The notes under the pieces were generated by a model. That model was not told the origin of the DNA. It searched no databases and saw nothing but the letters and a program-made list of their open reading frames with translations. The translations under genes and the position numbers were made by a program. Shown here one piece after another: positions 36,183-45,638 of a DNA stretch of 64,000 nt (positions are counted from its first letter, which is position 1; each line of letters begins with the position of its first letter). Origin of the DNA: Mesorhizobium opportunistum WSM2075 (GTDB lineage: Bacteria; Pseudomonadota; Alphaproteobacteria; Rhizobiales; Rhizobiaceae). The DNA is taken from contig NC_015675.1 in assembly GCF_000176035.2 (NCBI RefSeq), forward strand, positions 1,926,001-1,990,000, given 5' to 3'.

Positions 36183-36970
36183 AGTCGGGAAAATTCTGGG
36201 CCTGGGTCGTCTTCATCATCGGTGCGGCCTATTTCTTCATTCCGCTGATGGCGACGGTCGAGTTTTCGCTGCGCATGCGCCGAGGCGTCCATTCCTTCGA
36301 CGCCTATCAGATCGTGCTGGGCGACGCGCGCTTCCAGTCGACTTTCCTGTATTCGGTGGTCGCTGCCATCTTCACCATCATTCTGGGTGTGCTGATCGTG
36401 GTGCCGGCGGCCTACTGGATCCGGCTGCGCCTGCCGCAGCTCAGGCCGATCGTCGAATTCATCACGCTGCTGCCGCTGGTCATTCCGGCCATCGTCATCG
36501 TCTTCGGCTATATCAGGATGTACGGCTCCAATTCGCCGCTGCCGTTCCTGGGCAGCAATATGGGTGCCAATGCCTTGCTGGTGATCGGTTACGCGACGCT
36601 GGCGCTGCCTTACATGTATCGCGCGGTCGATACCGGGCTGCGCACCATCGACGTGCGCACCTTGACGGAAGCGGCACAGATCCTGGGCGCCGGCTGGGGA
36701 ACGATCATTGGCCGCGTCATCCTGCCCAATGTGCTGATCGCCGTGCTGTCGGGCGCCTTCCTGACCTTTGCCATCGTCATCGGCGAGTTCACAATGGCCA
36801 GCCTGCTCAATCGCCCGGCCTTTGGCCCCTATCTGCAGAACATCGGCGCCAACCGCGCCTATGAACCGGCGGCCCTTGCCATCATCGCCTTCGCCATTAC
36901 CTGGGGCTGTATGTCGCTGATCCAGATCCTGTCCCGCTTCGCGCCGAAATCGGCGAACCGCCCGAACTGA
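36179..36970 (+). CDS. ABC transporter permease (second subunit)
   Basis: A 263-aa permease with about six helices, starting MKSGKFWAWVVFIIGAAYFF. The EAA loop is LTEAAQILGAGWGTIIGRVI. It resembles PotC/AfuB-type inner-membrane subunits. The start overlaps the upstream stop by 4 bases and is fixed by that coupling and by the first helix. Confidence 0.9.
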   Translation: MKSGKFWAWVVFIIGAAYFFIPLMATVEFSLRMRRGVHSFDAYQIVLGDARFQSTFLYSVVAAIFTIILGVLIVVPAAYWIRLRLPQLRPIVEFITLLPLVIPAIVIVFGYIRMYGSNSPLPFLGSNMGANALLVIGYATLALPYMYRAVDTGLRTIDVRTLTEAAQILGAGWGTIIGRVILPNVLIAVLSGAFLTFAIVIGEFTMASLLNRPAFGPYLQNIGANRAYEPAALAIIAFAITWGCMSLIQILSRFAPKSANRPN

Positions 36971-37000
36971 ACGAAAAGCACTGACCTGAGAGAAAAAGCC

Positions 37001-38065
37001 ATGGCCGAGCCATTCCTGTCCATCCAGCATGTGCGAAAATCCTACGGTTCCAACACCGTGGTCCAGGATTTCAGCCTCGACGTCGAGCCCGGTGAATTCG
37101 TTTCCTTCCTCGGGCCGTCCGGTTGCGGCAAGACCACCGTGCTGCGCATGGTCGCCGGCTTTGAGGAGCCGTCGGCCGGCAAGATCGTCGTCGCAGGCAA
37201 GGACATTACGAGGCTGAAGCCCAACCAGCGCAATGTCGGCATGGTGTTCCAGGCCTACGCGCTGTTTCCCAACCTGACCGTGGCACAGAACATCGCTTTC
37301 GGGCTGAAGGTCGCCGGCATGTCGAAGGCCGATGCCGACAGGCGCGTCGCCGAGATGCTCGACATGATCAAACTGCCGCAGATGGCCGATCGTTATCCCT
37401 ACCAGCTCTCCGGTGGCCAGCAGCAGCGCATCGCGCTGGCGCGCGCCATCGCGCCGAAGCCGAAGCTTCTGCTGCTCGACGAGCCGCTCTCGGCGCTCGA
37501 CGCCAAGGTTCGCGTGTCGCTGCGCGAGGAGATCCGCTCGATCCAGAAGAAGCTCGGCATCACCACCATTTTCGTCACCCATGACCAGGAAGAGGCGCTG
37601 TCGATCTCCGACCGCATCGCGGTCATGTATGGCGGCAAGGCCGAGCAGGTCGGCACGCCGTTCGAGATCTACAACCGGCCGGCGACCAAGTTCGTCGCCA
37701 ATTTCGTCGGCACGCTGAACGTGCTCGAAGGCAAGGTCACCGATGCCGCGGCCGGCACGGTGCAGGTGAACACGCAGGAAGTCTCGCTCAAGGGCAAGCT
37801 CAATGGTTCGAAGTCCGGCGACACGCTGTCGCTGGCGCTGCGGCCGGAAGCGATTTCGCTCGGCCGCCAGCCTGGCCGCGATTCCAGCCTGTCCGGCGAG
37901 ATTTCCGAAGTCCACTTCCTCGGCTCGGTCATCCGTGTTCGCGTCGGCATCGGCGGCAACACGGTTTCGCTCGACACGTTCAACAGCCCGGCGACGCCGC
38001 CGCCCGCCGTCGGCGAGAAGGCCGAGATTTCGTTCTCGTCGGGCGACATGCTGGTACTTCACTAA
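37001..38065 (+). CDS. ABC transporter ATP-binding protein (PotA/FbpC-like)
   Basis: A 354-aa ATPase with Walker A GPSGCGKTTVLR (about 38-49), Q-loop MVFQAYALFPNLTV, signature LSGGQQQRIALARA, Walker B LLLLDEPLSALDAK and switch His in TIFVTHDQEEALSIS. A TOBE domain occupies about 275-354, as in PotA, FbpC and MalK-type subunits. It energises the preceding two permeases. The ATG is 30 bases after the permease stop, with GAGAGAAAAAGCC upstream. Confidence 0.94.
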   Translation: MAEPFLSIQHVRKSYGSNTVVQDFSLDVEPGEFVSFLGPSGCGKTTVLRMVAGFEEPSAGKIVVAGKDITRLKPNQRNVGMVFQAYALFPNLTVAQNIAFGLKVAGMSKADADRRVAEMLDMIKLPQMADRYPYQLSGGQQQRIALARAIAPKPKLLLLDEPLSALDAKVRVSLREEIRSIQKKLGITTIFVTHDQEEALSISDRIAVMYGGKAEQVGTPFEIYNRPATKFVANFVGTLNVLEGKVTDAAAGTVQVNTQEVSLKGKLNGSKSGDTLSLALRPEAISLGRQPGRDSSLSGEISEVHFLGSVIRVRVGIGGNTVSLDTFNSPATPPPAVGEKAEISFSSGDMLVLH

Positions 38066-38150
38066 CCACGGCGCTACCAGACGGCACGTAACTGCCTACT
38101 GTAATGACTTTGGCACTGCCAATCGGCTTGTTCCGTCGCTACGATGAGCC

Positions 38151-39704
38151 ATGGCTCTTTTCGAACTGACGCTTGTCCTGCTTTTGACCGCCGTTGCGCT
38201 GACGGCGCTGTCGCGACGGCTGGAGATTCCCTATCCGTCGCTGCTGGCGCTGGCCGGGGTTGCGATCGCCTTCGTACCAGGTGCGCCAACGATCGAGATC
38301 GATCCGGAACTGGCGCTTGCCCTGTTCATCGCGCCGGTGCTTCTCGATGCCGCCTATGACACGTCGCTGCGCGACCTCAAGCGCTACCGGCTGTCGCTGG
38401 CGCTGCTGGCGCTGGGCGCCGTTGTTTTCACCACTGCCGTCGTGGCCTTCGTCGGCTGGAAGATGGCCGGCCTGCCGATCGCGGCGGCCATCGCGCTCGG
38501 CGCCATCGTGGCGCCACCGGATGCGGTGGCGGCAAGCGCTGTGCTCAGCCAGTTCAAGGTACCGCATCGCATCACCGCCATCCTGCAAGGCGAGAGCCTG
38601 CTCAACGACGCCACCGCGCTGCTGATCTACCGGTTGGCGGTTTCGGCCGCGCTCGGCTCGATCATGCTGAGCAACGCCGTTCCGACGATCCTGCTGGGGA
38701 CGATCGGCAGCCTGATCGCGGGTTATCTGTTTGGCCGCATCTCACTCTTGACGCTCACCCGTATCGAGGACGCGGCAAGCAGCACGGTGGTGCAATTCGC
38801 CGGGACTTTCGGGGTCTGGATACTGGCTGACAGGCTGGGCCTGTCCGCCATCATCACCATCGTCGTCTATGCCATGACGATTGCGCGCACAGCGCCGCGC
38901 CGCATGTCGGCGAGACGCCGCGTCAGCACCTATTCGGTATGGGAATCGGCAGTGTTCGTGCTCAACGTGCTGGCCTTCGTGCTGATGGGCCTGCAGGCGC
39001 GTTCGATCGTCGGCCGGCTGGCCGGAGACGGGCAAGGCGAAGCCTTCCTTTTCGCCGCAACGGTGCTGGTCGTCGTTATCGTCGCACGTCTTGTCTGGGT
39101 GGCGAGTTACGTCGCGATCATCCGATGGATTGCCCGCTTCGGTGGCAAAGAGGCAAGGCGGGAGTCGCCGACGTTCGGCGGCGCCATTCTCGTCGGCTGG
39201 TGCGGCATGCGGGGGCTGGTGACGCTGGTGGTGGCCATTGCACTGCCGGCCAATTTTCCCGGTCGTGATCCGATCGTGCTTGCGGCCTTCGCGGTGGTTC
39301 TGGGCACGCTCGTGCTGCAAGGCATGACGCTGAAGCCCCTGCTGCGGATACTCGACTTCGAACGGGATACGACAATAGATCGCGAAGTGGCTCAGGCACG
39401 CGTCGCCGTCATGCAGGCCGCGCTCGACGTGTTGAGCCGCAAGACGTCGGCGGCGGCCGCCGTTGTGCGCGAGCAGTATGAGGCTCAGCGTGTGATCGCT
39501 GAAAACCCGGACGACGCGCAAGCCGCCACCGAATATGACCGGTTGCGCCTCTATGCCATCAACCGCCAGCGCGACACGCTCGAGGAATTGCGCAGCAACG
39601 GCACGATCGGCGATGAAGCCTATCACCGGCTGGAGGAAGAGATCGACTGGTCGGAACTGGCGGCGTCGCCGGCTGGCCGGTTCCAACCGCTGACGACCGA
39701 CTAG
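38151..39704 (+). CDS. Na+/H+ antiporter (CPA1/NhaP-like)
   Basis: A 517-aa monovalent cation:proton antiporter. About 12 helices begin at residue 3, with IVAPPDAVAASAVL and GESLLNDATALLIYRL, the two motifs holding the conserved ion-binding Asp and Asn-Asp residues of CPA1. The C-terminal 110 residues are a soluble, helical regulatory tail (EVAQARVAVMQAALDVLSRK). It acts in Na+ or K+/pH homeostasis. Monocistronic by spacing; unrelated to the transporter upstream. Confidence 0.92.
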   Translation: MALFELTLVLLLTAVALTALSRRLEIPYPSLLALAGVAIAFVPGAPTIEIDPELALALFIAPVLLDAAYDTSLRDLKRYRLSLALLALGAVVFTTAVVAFVGWKMAGLPIAAAIALGAIVAPPDAVAASAVLSQFKVPHRITAILQGESLLNDATALLIYRLAVSAALGSIMLSNAVPTILLGTIGSLIAGYLFGRISLLTLTRIEDAASSTVVQFAGTFGVWILADRLGLSAIITIVVYAMTIARTAPRRMSARRRVSTYSVWESAVFVLNVLAFVLMGLQARSIVGRLAGDGQGEAFLFAATVLVVVIVARLVWVASYVAIIRWIARFGGKEARRESPTFGGAILVGWCGMRGLVTLVVAIALPANFPGRDPIVLAAFAVVLGTLVLQGMTLKPLLRILDFERDTTIDREVAQARVAVMQAALDVLSRKTSAAAAVVREQYEAQRVIAENPDDAQAATEYDRLRLYAINRQRDTLEELRSNGTIGDEAYHRLEEEIDWSELAASPAGRFQPLTTD

Positions 39705-39824
39705 GCGGACTAGGCAGCCGGGCCGGCAGGGAGGCTTCTGGCCCAAGCCGATGCCATTTCGCTGCACATTGCAACCAATTCGCCGAACCGCTACTGCCAA
39801 CGTCGAAATTGAGCCGGATAAGCA

Positions 39825-40742
39825 ATGAAGCTGGTCAGCTACAACATCCAGTACGGGTTCGGCAGCGACGGCCGCTACGATCTTTCGCGCGCGGCGCGGA
39901 TCGTTGCCGGCGCCGACATCATTGCGCTGCAAGAGGTGGAGCGGCACTGGCAGCGCAGCAATTTCGACGACCAGCCCGAACTGCTTTCACGCCTGCTGCC
40001 GGATTATCATTGGGTCTATGGACCGGCCTTCGACATGGACGCCAGCGAGCGGCGCGACGGCCGCCTGGTCAATCGGCGCCGGCAGTTCGGCACCATGGTG
40101 CTGTCGAAGCTGCCGATCGCCTGGTCGCGGCTTCACGCGCTGCCGATGCGGCGTACGCTGCGGCCGCTCAACACCCGCAACGCTGCACTCGAATGCATGA
40201 TCCGCACACCGGCCGGGCCGCTGCGGGTGCTGTCGCTGCACCTCGCCCACATCGCGGCGGAGGAGCGGCTGGAGCAGATCGACTATCTGCTCGCCCAACA
40301 CCGCCGGGCGCCTTCCGAGGGTGGCCCGTGGAGCGGCGCCGACGACGAGCCGTCGCGCAACTGGACCAGCGGCGAGGCCGAGCCGGAAAATCCGCTGGCG
40401 GCGATCTGGATGGGCGATTTCAACATGGAGCCGGGCAGCGCGGAATACCGCCGCATCGTCGGCAGCACGCCCTATCATCGCGGTGCCGCCTATCTGGACG
40501 GCTTCGTTGACGCAGCCGCTGTCGCCAGCGAGCCGGTCCTGGATTTCCACACCCGGGATTTCCACACTCATGTGAAGACCATCGACGGCAAACTGACGAA
40601 CCGCCGGCTCGACCATTGCTTTGTCGGCGGCATGTTCGCGGGCCGCGTGCGCTCGGTTGGCGCCGACATCGGCGAGGTTGCGTCTGATCATTTTCCGCTG
40701 CGGATCGACATCGATCTGGAGACGCCGGGCATCGCCACATGA
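39825..40742 (+). CDS. Endonuclease/exonuclease/phosphatase family protein
   Basis: A 305-aa EEP-fold hydrolase with all active-site motifs: SYNIQYGFG at the N-terminus, LQEVERHW (catalytic Glu), WMGDFNMEPGSAEY (Asp/Asn) and ASDHFPLRIDI (terminal Asp-His). No signal peptide. The fold serves Mg2+-dependent phosphodiesterases acting on DNA, lipids or small phosphates; the substrate cannot be told. The small EamA gene follows after 7 bases, probably in the same transcript. Confidence 0.87.
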   Translation: MKLVSYNIQYGFGSDGRYDLSRAARIVAGADIIALQEVERHWQRSNFDDQPELLSRLLPDYHWVYGPAFDMDASERRDGRLVNRRRQFGTMVLSKLPIAWSRLHALPMRRTLRPLNTRNAALECMIRTPAGPLRVLSLHLAHIAAEERLEQIDYLLAQHRRAPSEGGPWSGADDEPSRNWTSGEAEPENPLAAIWMGDFNMEPGSAEYRRIVGSTPYHRGAAYLDGFVDAAAVASEPVLDFHTRDFHTHVKTIDGKLTNRRLDHCFVGGMFAGRVRSVGADIGEVASDHFPLRIDIDLETPGIAT

Positions 40743-40749
40743 GCTGTGC

Positions 40750-41595
40750 ATGACCCTGTTCGTCTTCTTCGTGGTGCTTGCCGCCGCCGCCATGCACGCG
40801 ATCTGGAACGCGCTGGTCAAGGTCCATCTCGACCGTTTCCTGTCGATCACGCTGATGACGCTGGGCATGGGTGTCGCGGGCCTGGTGGTATTGCCCTTCG
40901 TCGAGGTGCCGAAGGCAGAAGTATGGCCCTACATCGTCGCCTCGGTCTTCTTTCACATGGGCTACCGCACCTTCCTGATCGGCGCCTACCAGGCCGGCGA
41001 TTTCGCCCAGACCTATCCGCTGGCGCGCGGCACGGCACCTTTGCTGGCAGCCCTCGGCGGCATGTTCGTCGTTGCCGAAGTGCCGGCGCCGCTTGCCATT
41101 CTGGGCATCTTCCTGTTGTCGGCCGGCACGCTGGTGATGTCGTTTCGCGGCGGCGCGCATCTGGAGAAGCTGAACCTGCGCGCGGTCGGTTTTGCGCTCG
41201 GCACATCGATCTTCATCGCCAGCTACACGCTGTCGGACGGCAGCGGCGCGCGGCTGGCGGCCACCGCGCAGAGCTATGCCGCCTGGCTGTTCATTTGCGA
41301 TGCTTTTGGCGCCCTGGTGCTGTGCCTGATCTTCCGGGGTCCCAAGGCGCTTCCTGTTCTGGCGCGCGACTGGAAGACCGGACTGTTCACAGGCGTGCTC
41401 AGCGGCGCTGCCTACTGGATCGTGATGTGGGCGATGACCAAGGCGCCGATCGCCTCGGTGGCCTCGCTGCGCGAGACCTCGATCCTGTTTGCCATGATGA
41501 TCTCGGTCTTCGCGCTCGGCGAGAAGATGACGGGCTGGCGCGGCGCGGCCGCGCTCAGCATTGTCGCCGGTGTGGTGGCGCTCAGACTCGGCTGA
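40750..41595 (+). CDS. EamA/DMT family transporter
   Basis: A 281-aa protein with ten helices in two five-helix halves, the EamA duplication. It starts MTLFVFFVVLAAAAMHAIWN, and the halves contain TYPLARGTAPLLAALGGMFV and APIASVASLRETSILFAMMI, both of the P-x-x-R-x-T/E-S type seen at the end of helix 3 or 4. Likely an exporter of metabolites. The start at 40750 is at the first helix. The 3' end overlaps the convergent MFS gene by 14 bases. Confidence 0.88.
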   Translation: MTLFVFFVVLAAAAMHAIWNALVKVHLDRFLSITLMTLGMGVAGLVVLPFVEVPKAEVWPYIVASVFFHMGYRTFLIGAYQAGDFAQTYPLARGTAPLLAALGGMFVVAEVPAPLAILGIFLLSAGTLVMSFRGGAHLEKLNLRAVGFALGTSIFIASYTLSDGSGARLAATAQSYAAWLFICDAFGALVLCLIFRGPKALPVLARDWKTGLFTGVLSGAAYWIVMWAMTKAPIASVASLRETSILFAMMISVFALGEKMTGWRGAAALSIVAGVVALRLG

Positions 41596-42817
41596 CCTCG
41601 TGGTCCAGCACCGTCATGACCTGGCCGCGCCGTTCGGGACTGAAGCGGATGACGACGATGATGCAGATGGCGACCACGCCGGCAAACAGCGCCAGTGCGT
41701 AGCCATAGCTGCCTCCGGGCGCTTCGGCGATGCCGGCCTGATACGGGCCGCCATAAGACGCGGCCAGATTGCCGGCCTGGTAGATGAAACCGGGCAAGGT
41801 CGCGCGCACCGCGCCGGGCGACAGCTCGTTCAAATGCACCGGGATGACGCCCCATGCGCCCTGGACGGCGACCTGCATGACGAAGGCGCCGACGGCGAGC
41901 ATGAACGGTGTCGAGCTGTAGGCCCATAGCGGAATCGACGGCAGCGCTATCAGGCAGGCGAGCGTGATGGCGTTGACGCGGCCGATCTTCTCGGACAACG
42001 CGCCGAACGCCAGGCCGCCGACGATGGCGCCGATGTTGGCGACGATGGTGATCCAACTCACCGTATGCGGATCGAAGCCATGCTGCTTCTTCAGGAAGGT
42101 CGGATAGAGATCCTGCGTGCCATGGCTGAAGAAATTGAAGAACATCATCAGCACGACGGCATAGAGCGCAATACCCCAGTGCTTGCGCAGCGTTTCCAGC
42201 ATGCCGGGCCTGGCGGTCTTCTGCGCCTCGACGAAGGCCGGCGATTCCGGCACATGCGAGCGGATGAAGAGCACGATCAGCGCCGGGATGAAGGAGAGCA
42301 GGAACATGGCGCGCCAGCCGATCGTGTAACCGGCGATCGTCTGCTGATAGAGCAGGCCATAGACCACGGCCGCCAGCAGGTAGCCGGCTGGATAGCCGCA
42401 TTGCAGGATGCCCGAGACGAAGCCGCGTGCACTCGGCGGGACGGATTCCATGGCGAGCGAACTGCCGAGCCCCCATTCGCCGCCCATGGCGATGCCGAAC
42501 AGTGCACGCAGCGCCAGGAAGATGCCGAGACTGGGCGAGAAGGCGGCGAGCGCGCCGATCACCGAGTAGCTGACGATGTTGAGCATGAGGATGGGCTTGC
42601 GCCCGTATTTGTCGGCGAGCATGCCAAAGAAGAACGCGCCGATGAAGCGCATCGCCAAGGTCAGGAACAGTGCCTTTGAGACCGCCGGGACGTCTGTCTG
42701 GAATTCACTCGCGATATCGGTGAGCAGGAATGTCAGCAGGAAGAAATCAAAAGCGTCCAGCGTCCACCCCAGGAACGAGGCCAGGACGGTTTTCTTCTGC
42801 TCGGCAGTGAGGTTCAA
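41582..42817 (-). CDS. MFS transporter (SHS/MHS-type carboxylate or sugar acid carrier)
   Basis: A 411-aa major facilitator with 12 helices. After the initiator, NLTAEQKKTVLASFLGWTLD runs into FDFFLLTFLLTDIA, which with LADKYGRKPILM (loop 2-3) matches the sialic acid/lactate (SHS) group of proton symporters. Start: TTG 42817 has AAAGGAGGA five bases upstream, far better than the farther TTG at 42868, which has no ribosome-binding site. Last gene of the LacI-led catabolic run, 91 bases after the Dabb gene; its substrate may overlap with that of the ABC system. Confidence 0.87.
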   Translation of the reverse strand: MNLTAEQKKTVLASFLGWTLDAFDFFLLTFLLTDIASEFQTDVPAVSKALFLTLAMRFIGAFFFGMLADKYGRKPILMLNIVSYSVIGALAAFSPSLGIFLALRALFGIAMGGEWGLGSSLAMESVPPSARGFVSGILQCGYPAGYLLAAVVYGLLYQQTIAGYTIGWRAMFLLSFIPALIVLFIRSHVPESPAFVEAQKTARPGMLETLRKHWGIALYAVVLMMFFNFFSHGTQDLYPTFLKKQHGFDPHTVSWITIVANIGAIVGGLAFGALSEKIGRVNAITLACLIALPSIPLWAYSSTPFMLAVGAFVMQVAVQGAWGVIPVHLNELSPGAVRATLPGFIYQAGNLAASYGGPYQAGIAEAPGGSYGYALALFAGVVAICIIVVIRFSPERRGQVMTVLDHEVSRV

Positions 42818-42908
42818 GGCGTCCTCCTTTGTATCCCCCAAAGGAACGATATGTCGCCCGATTGGCAAAAGAGAACAGCATTCAGCCGGCCTTCGAAAGG
42901 CTAAGCGG

Positions 42909-43226
42909 TCACTTTTTCGTAAGCTCGAGGTCGAAGACCATCAACCCGTCGGTGCCGCCTTCCAGTGCGGCGACCAGCCGGGCCCCGGCCCGTTGATGCG
43001 CTTCATGCACCAGATAGGCGTCGCGCGCGGCGGCATCGCGGAAATCGATGGTGAAGCCATGGCTGAAGCCGCGCGCGAACGGCTCCGGGCTGACATTGGC
43101 ACTGAAATGGACGGTGTCCATGCCGTCGATCACCTGGCGCAACGCCTCGAGGTCGGCATGGATCGCCTTGTGTTCACCGATACCGACATCGTTGCGGAAT
43201 TTGACGAAGACACAGTGCCTGATCAT
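42909..43226 (-). CDS. Dabb family (stress-responsive A/B barrel) protein
   Basis: A 105-aa single Dabb domain: MIRHCVFVKFRNDVGIGEHK, then FSANVSPEPFARGFSHGFTI and the terminal MVFDLELTK. The fold is a dimeric ferredoxin-like barrel seen in small enzymes and in stress-responsive proteins. Nine bases downstream of the GMC oxidoreductase, it is co-transcribed, and might act on a labile oxidised product. No catalytic residue can be assigned. Confidence 0.85.
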   Translation of the reverse strand: MIRHCVFVKFRNDVGIGEHKAIHADLEALRQVIDGMDTVHFSANVSPEPFARGFSHGFTIDFRDAAARDAYLVHEAHQRAGARLVAALEGGTDGLMVFDLELTKK

Positions 43227-43235
43227 CTTTTGCTC

Positions 43236-44864
43236 CTAAGCAGCCCGGTTGCCGGAAAACACAGCCGGCGGCAAGGGCTCGCGGCCGAGTATCAGGTCGG
43301 CACCCTTCTCGCCGACCATGATGGTCGGTGCGTTGGTGTTGGAGGAGGGCACGCGCGGCATCACCGAAGCGTCACAGACACGCAGGGCTTCGATGCCGCG
43401 CAGCCGCAGGTCCGGCGCCACCACGGCCATGTCGTCATGGCCCATGCGGCAGGTGCCGACAGGATGGTGATCGGTCTTGGAGGCGCGGCAGGCATAGTCG
43501 AACAGCTCGTCGTCGCTGGCGAGCGAAGGGCCGGGCAGCACCTCGCGCAGCACGTAGGGAGCAAGCGCCTTCTGCCGCATGATCTCGCGCGCGAGCCTCA
43601 AGCCCTTTATCGACATTGCGCGGTCGTAGGGATCGGACCAGTAGTTCGGATCGATCAGCGGATGGTCGGCCGGGTCGGCGCTCTTCAGCCGCACCGTGCC
43701 GCGCGAGCGTGGCCGCAGGAAGGCCGAGTTCAAGGTTACGCCGGGATTGTTCAGCTTCTCGACGCCGGCCTCGATGCCCGAGCCCAGACCGAGATGAAAC
43801 TGGATGTCGGGCGAGGCGGCGGTCGGATCAGCGTACCAGAAGCCGCCGGTCTCGAACAGGCTGGAGGCAACCGGCCCCTTTTTCAAAAGCAGATATTGCA
43901 GGCCGGCCCAGGCGGTGCGGTGCAGCTTGGCGTAATTGTCGTAGGTGTGGTCGCCGGTGCATTCGGCGATGACGAACAGATCGAGATGATCCTGCATGTT
44001 GGAGCCGACGCCGGGCAGGTCGTGAACCGGCGTGATGCCGACAGACTTCAAATGATCGGCCGGGCCGATGCCCGATTGCATCAGCAGCTTCGGCGAGCCG
44101 ATGGCGCCGGACGAGACGATCACCTCGCGCTCGGCGCGCAAGATTTTCTTCTCGCCGCCTGGCCTGTCGACGATCTCGACGCCGATGGCGCGACTGTTCT
44201 CGACGACGATGCGGATCACCAGCACATCGGTCCTGACGGTCAGGTTCTTGCGGGCGCGGATCGGCTTGAGATAGGCCACCGAAGCGGAGGAACGCCGGGC
44301 ATCCTTCTGGGTGAGCTGATAATAGCCGACGCCTTCCTGGGCAGCGCCATTGAAATCCGGGTTGAAGGGAATGCCCATCTCCTGGCCAGCGCGGAAATAG
44401 GCCTCGCAGATCGGCAGCGGCGAGATCGGGTTCGACACGCCGAGTGGGCCCTGGTCGCCGTGGAAGTCGTTGGCAAAGCGCTGGTTGTTCTCGGCCCGCT
44501 TGAAGTAGGGCAGCACGTCGCGATAGCCCCAGCCGGCAAGACCCTCTTCCTTCTCCCAGGCGTCATAGTCGCGGGCATTGCCACGCGTGTAGATCTGGGC
44601 GTTGATGGAGGAACCGCCGCCGATCACCTTGGCCTGCGTGTACCAGAAGACGCGGTCCTTCATGTGTTTTTGCGGCACGGTCGACCAGCCCCAGGACGCG
44701 ATGCCCTTGGTCATCTTGGCGAAGCCCGCCGGCATATGGATATAGGGATGCCAGTCCTTGCCACCGGCCTCCAGCAGCAGCACGGAATTGGCCGGGTCCT
44801 CGCTCAGCCGGTTGGCCAGAACGCAGCCGGCCGGGCCGGCGCCCACGATGATGTAGTCGGTCAT
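43236..44864 (-). CDS. GMC family FAD-dependent alcohol dehydrogenase (choline dehydrogenase-like)
   Basis: A 542-aa GMC oxidoreductase. The FAD motif is YIIVGAGPAGCVLANRLSED; KVIGGGSSINAQIYTRGN is the GMC signature 1, SGAIGSPKLLMQSGIGP is signature 2, and the C-terminal active site is DHHPVGTCRMG and SNTNAPTIMVGEK. It should oxidise a primary or secondary alcohol, passing electrons to a quinone or cytochrome; no signal peptide is seen. The ATG at 44864 begins the FAD strand; a GTG at 44876 is possible. It follows the SDR gene by 12 bases. Confidence 0.92.
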   Translation of the reverse strand: MTDYIIVGAGPAGCVLANRLSEDPANSVLLLEAGGKDWHPYIHMPAGFAKMTKGIASWGWSTVPQKHMKDRVFWYTQAKVIGGGSSINAQIYTRGNARDYDAWEKEEGLAGWGYRDVLPYFKRAENNQRFANDFHGDQGPLGVSNPISPLPICEAYFRAGQEMGIPFNPDFNGAAQEGVGYYQLTQKDARRSSASVAYLKPIRARKNLTVRTDVLVIRIVVENSRAIGVEIVDRPGGEKKILRAEREVIVSSGAIGSPKLLMQSGIGPADHLKSVGITPVHDLPGVGSNMQDHLDLFVIAECTGDHTYDNYAKLHRTAWAGLQYLLLKKGPVASSLFETGGFWYADPTAASPDIQFHLGLGSGIEAGVEKLNNPGVTLNSAFLRPRSRGTVRLKSADPADHPLIDPNYWSDPYDRAMSIKGLRLAREIMRQKALAPYVLREVLPGPSLASDDELFDYACRASKTDHHPVGTCRMGHDDMAVVAPDLRLRGIEALRVCDASVMPRVPSSNTNAPTIMVGEKGADLILGREPLPPAVFSGNRAA

Positions 44865-44876
44865 GACACTGTCCAC

Positions 44877-45638
44877 TTACAGCCGCGGCACCGAAAGGGC
44901 GCCGTCGACATTGATGATCGAGCCGGTCGAAAAGCCGAGCTTGCCGGCGGCAAGCGTCGCCACCACGGCGCCGATGTCTGATGCTTCGCCCCAGCGCTTT
45001 GCCGGCACCAGTCCACCGTCGATCAGGGCGTCGTATTTGGCGGTCACGCCTGCAGTCATGTCGGTGCGGATGATGCCCGGCCTCACCTCGAACACGCCGA
45101 TGTTTTCCGGAGCGAGCCGGAGCGCAAGGTTCTTCACCCACATCGAAAGCCCGGCCTTGGAGATGCAGTAGTCCGGGCGTTCGGGCGACGCCATTTCGGC
45201 GCTGACCGAGGTGATGGTGATGATCGATTTTGGGCCGTCGCCTGGTGCGGCCAGCATCGCCTTGGCGACGGCCTGGCTGAGGAACACGGTGCCGCGCAGG
45301 TTGATGCCGAGCGTGCGGTCGAAATTCTCCGGTTTCAGATCCAGCAAATCGCCGCGAACGACGGCGCCGACGCCGGCATTGTTGACGAGGCAGTCGATGC
45401 GGCCGAAGGAGCGTAGCGCGCCATCGACAAGTGCTGTGTGGGTGTCGAGGTCTGCGATGTCGCATTGCGTGTAGGCGAATTTCGCGCCGCGTGCGGTGAT
45501 GTTCCCGGCCAGCCCGTCTGCGGCTTTCTCGGCCAGATCGGCAACGAGGATGTCGAAGCCGGCATCGGCCAGTGCCTCCGCACAGGCAAGCCCAATGCCG
45601 CGCGCGCCGCCCGTAACAAGGGCCGCCGGGCGGGTCAT
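44877..45638 (-). CDS. SDR family oxidoreductase
   Basis: A 253-aa SDR: ALVTGGARGIGLACAEALAD, NNAGVGAVVRG, ITSVSAEMASPERPDYCISK (Ser, Tyr, Lys triad), RPGIIRTDM and the closing IINVDGALSVPRL. The YCISK catalytic motif is intact. The start overlaps the preceding GMC gene stop by 4 bases. With two GMC enzymes around it, it likely handles successive oxidation states of one polyol or sugar. Confidence 0.9.
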   Translation of the reverse strand: MTRPAALVTGGARGIGLACAEALADAGFDILVADLAEKAADGLAGNITARGAKFAYTQCDIADLDTHTALVDGALRSFGRIDCLVNNAGVGAVVRGDLLDLKPENFDRTLGINLRGTVFLSQAVAKAMLAAPGDGPKSIITITSVSAEMASPERPDYCISKAGLSMWVKNLALRLAPENIGVFEVRPGIIRTDMTAGVTAKYDALIDGGLVPAKRWGEASDIGAVVATLAAGKLGFSTGSIINVDGALSVPRL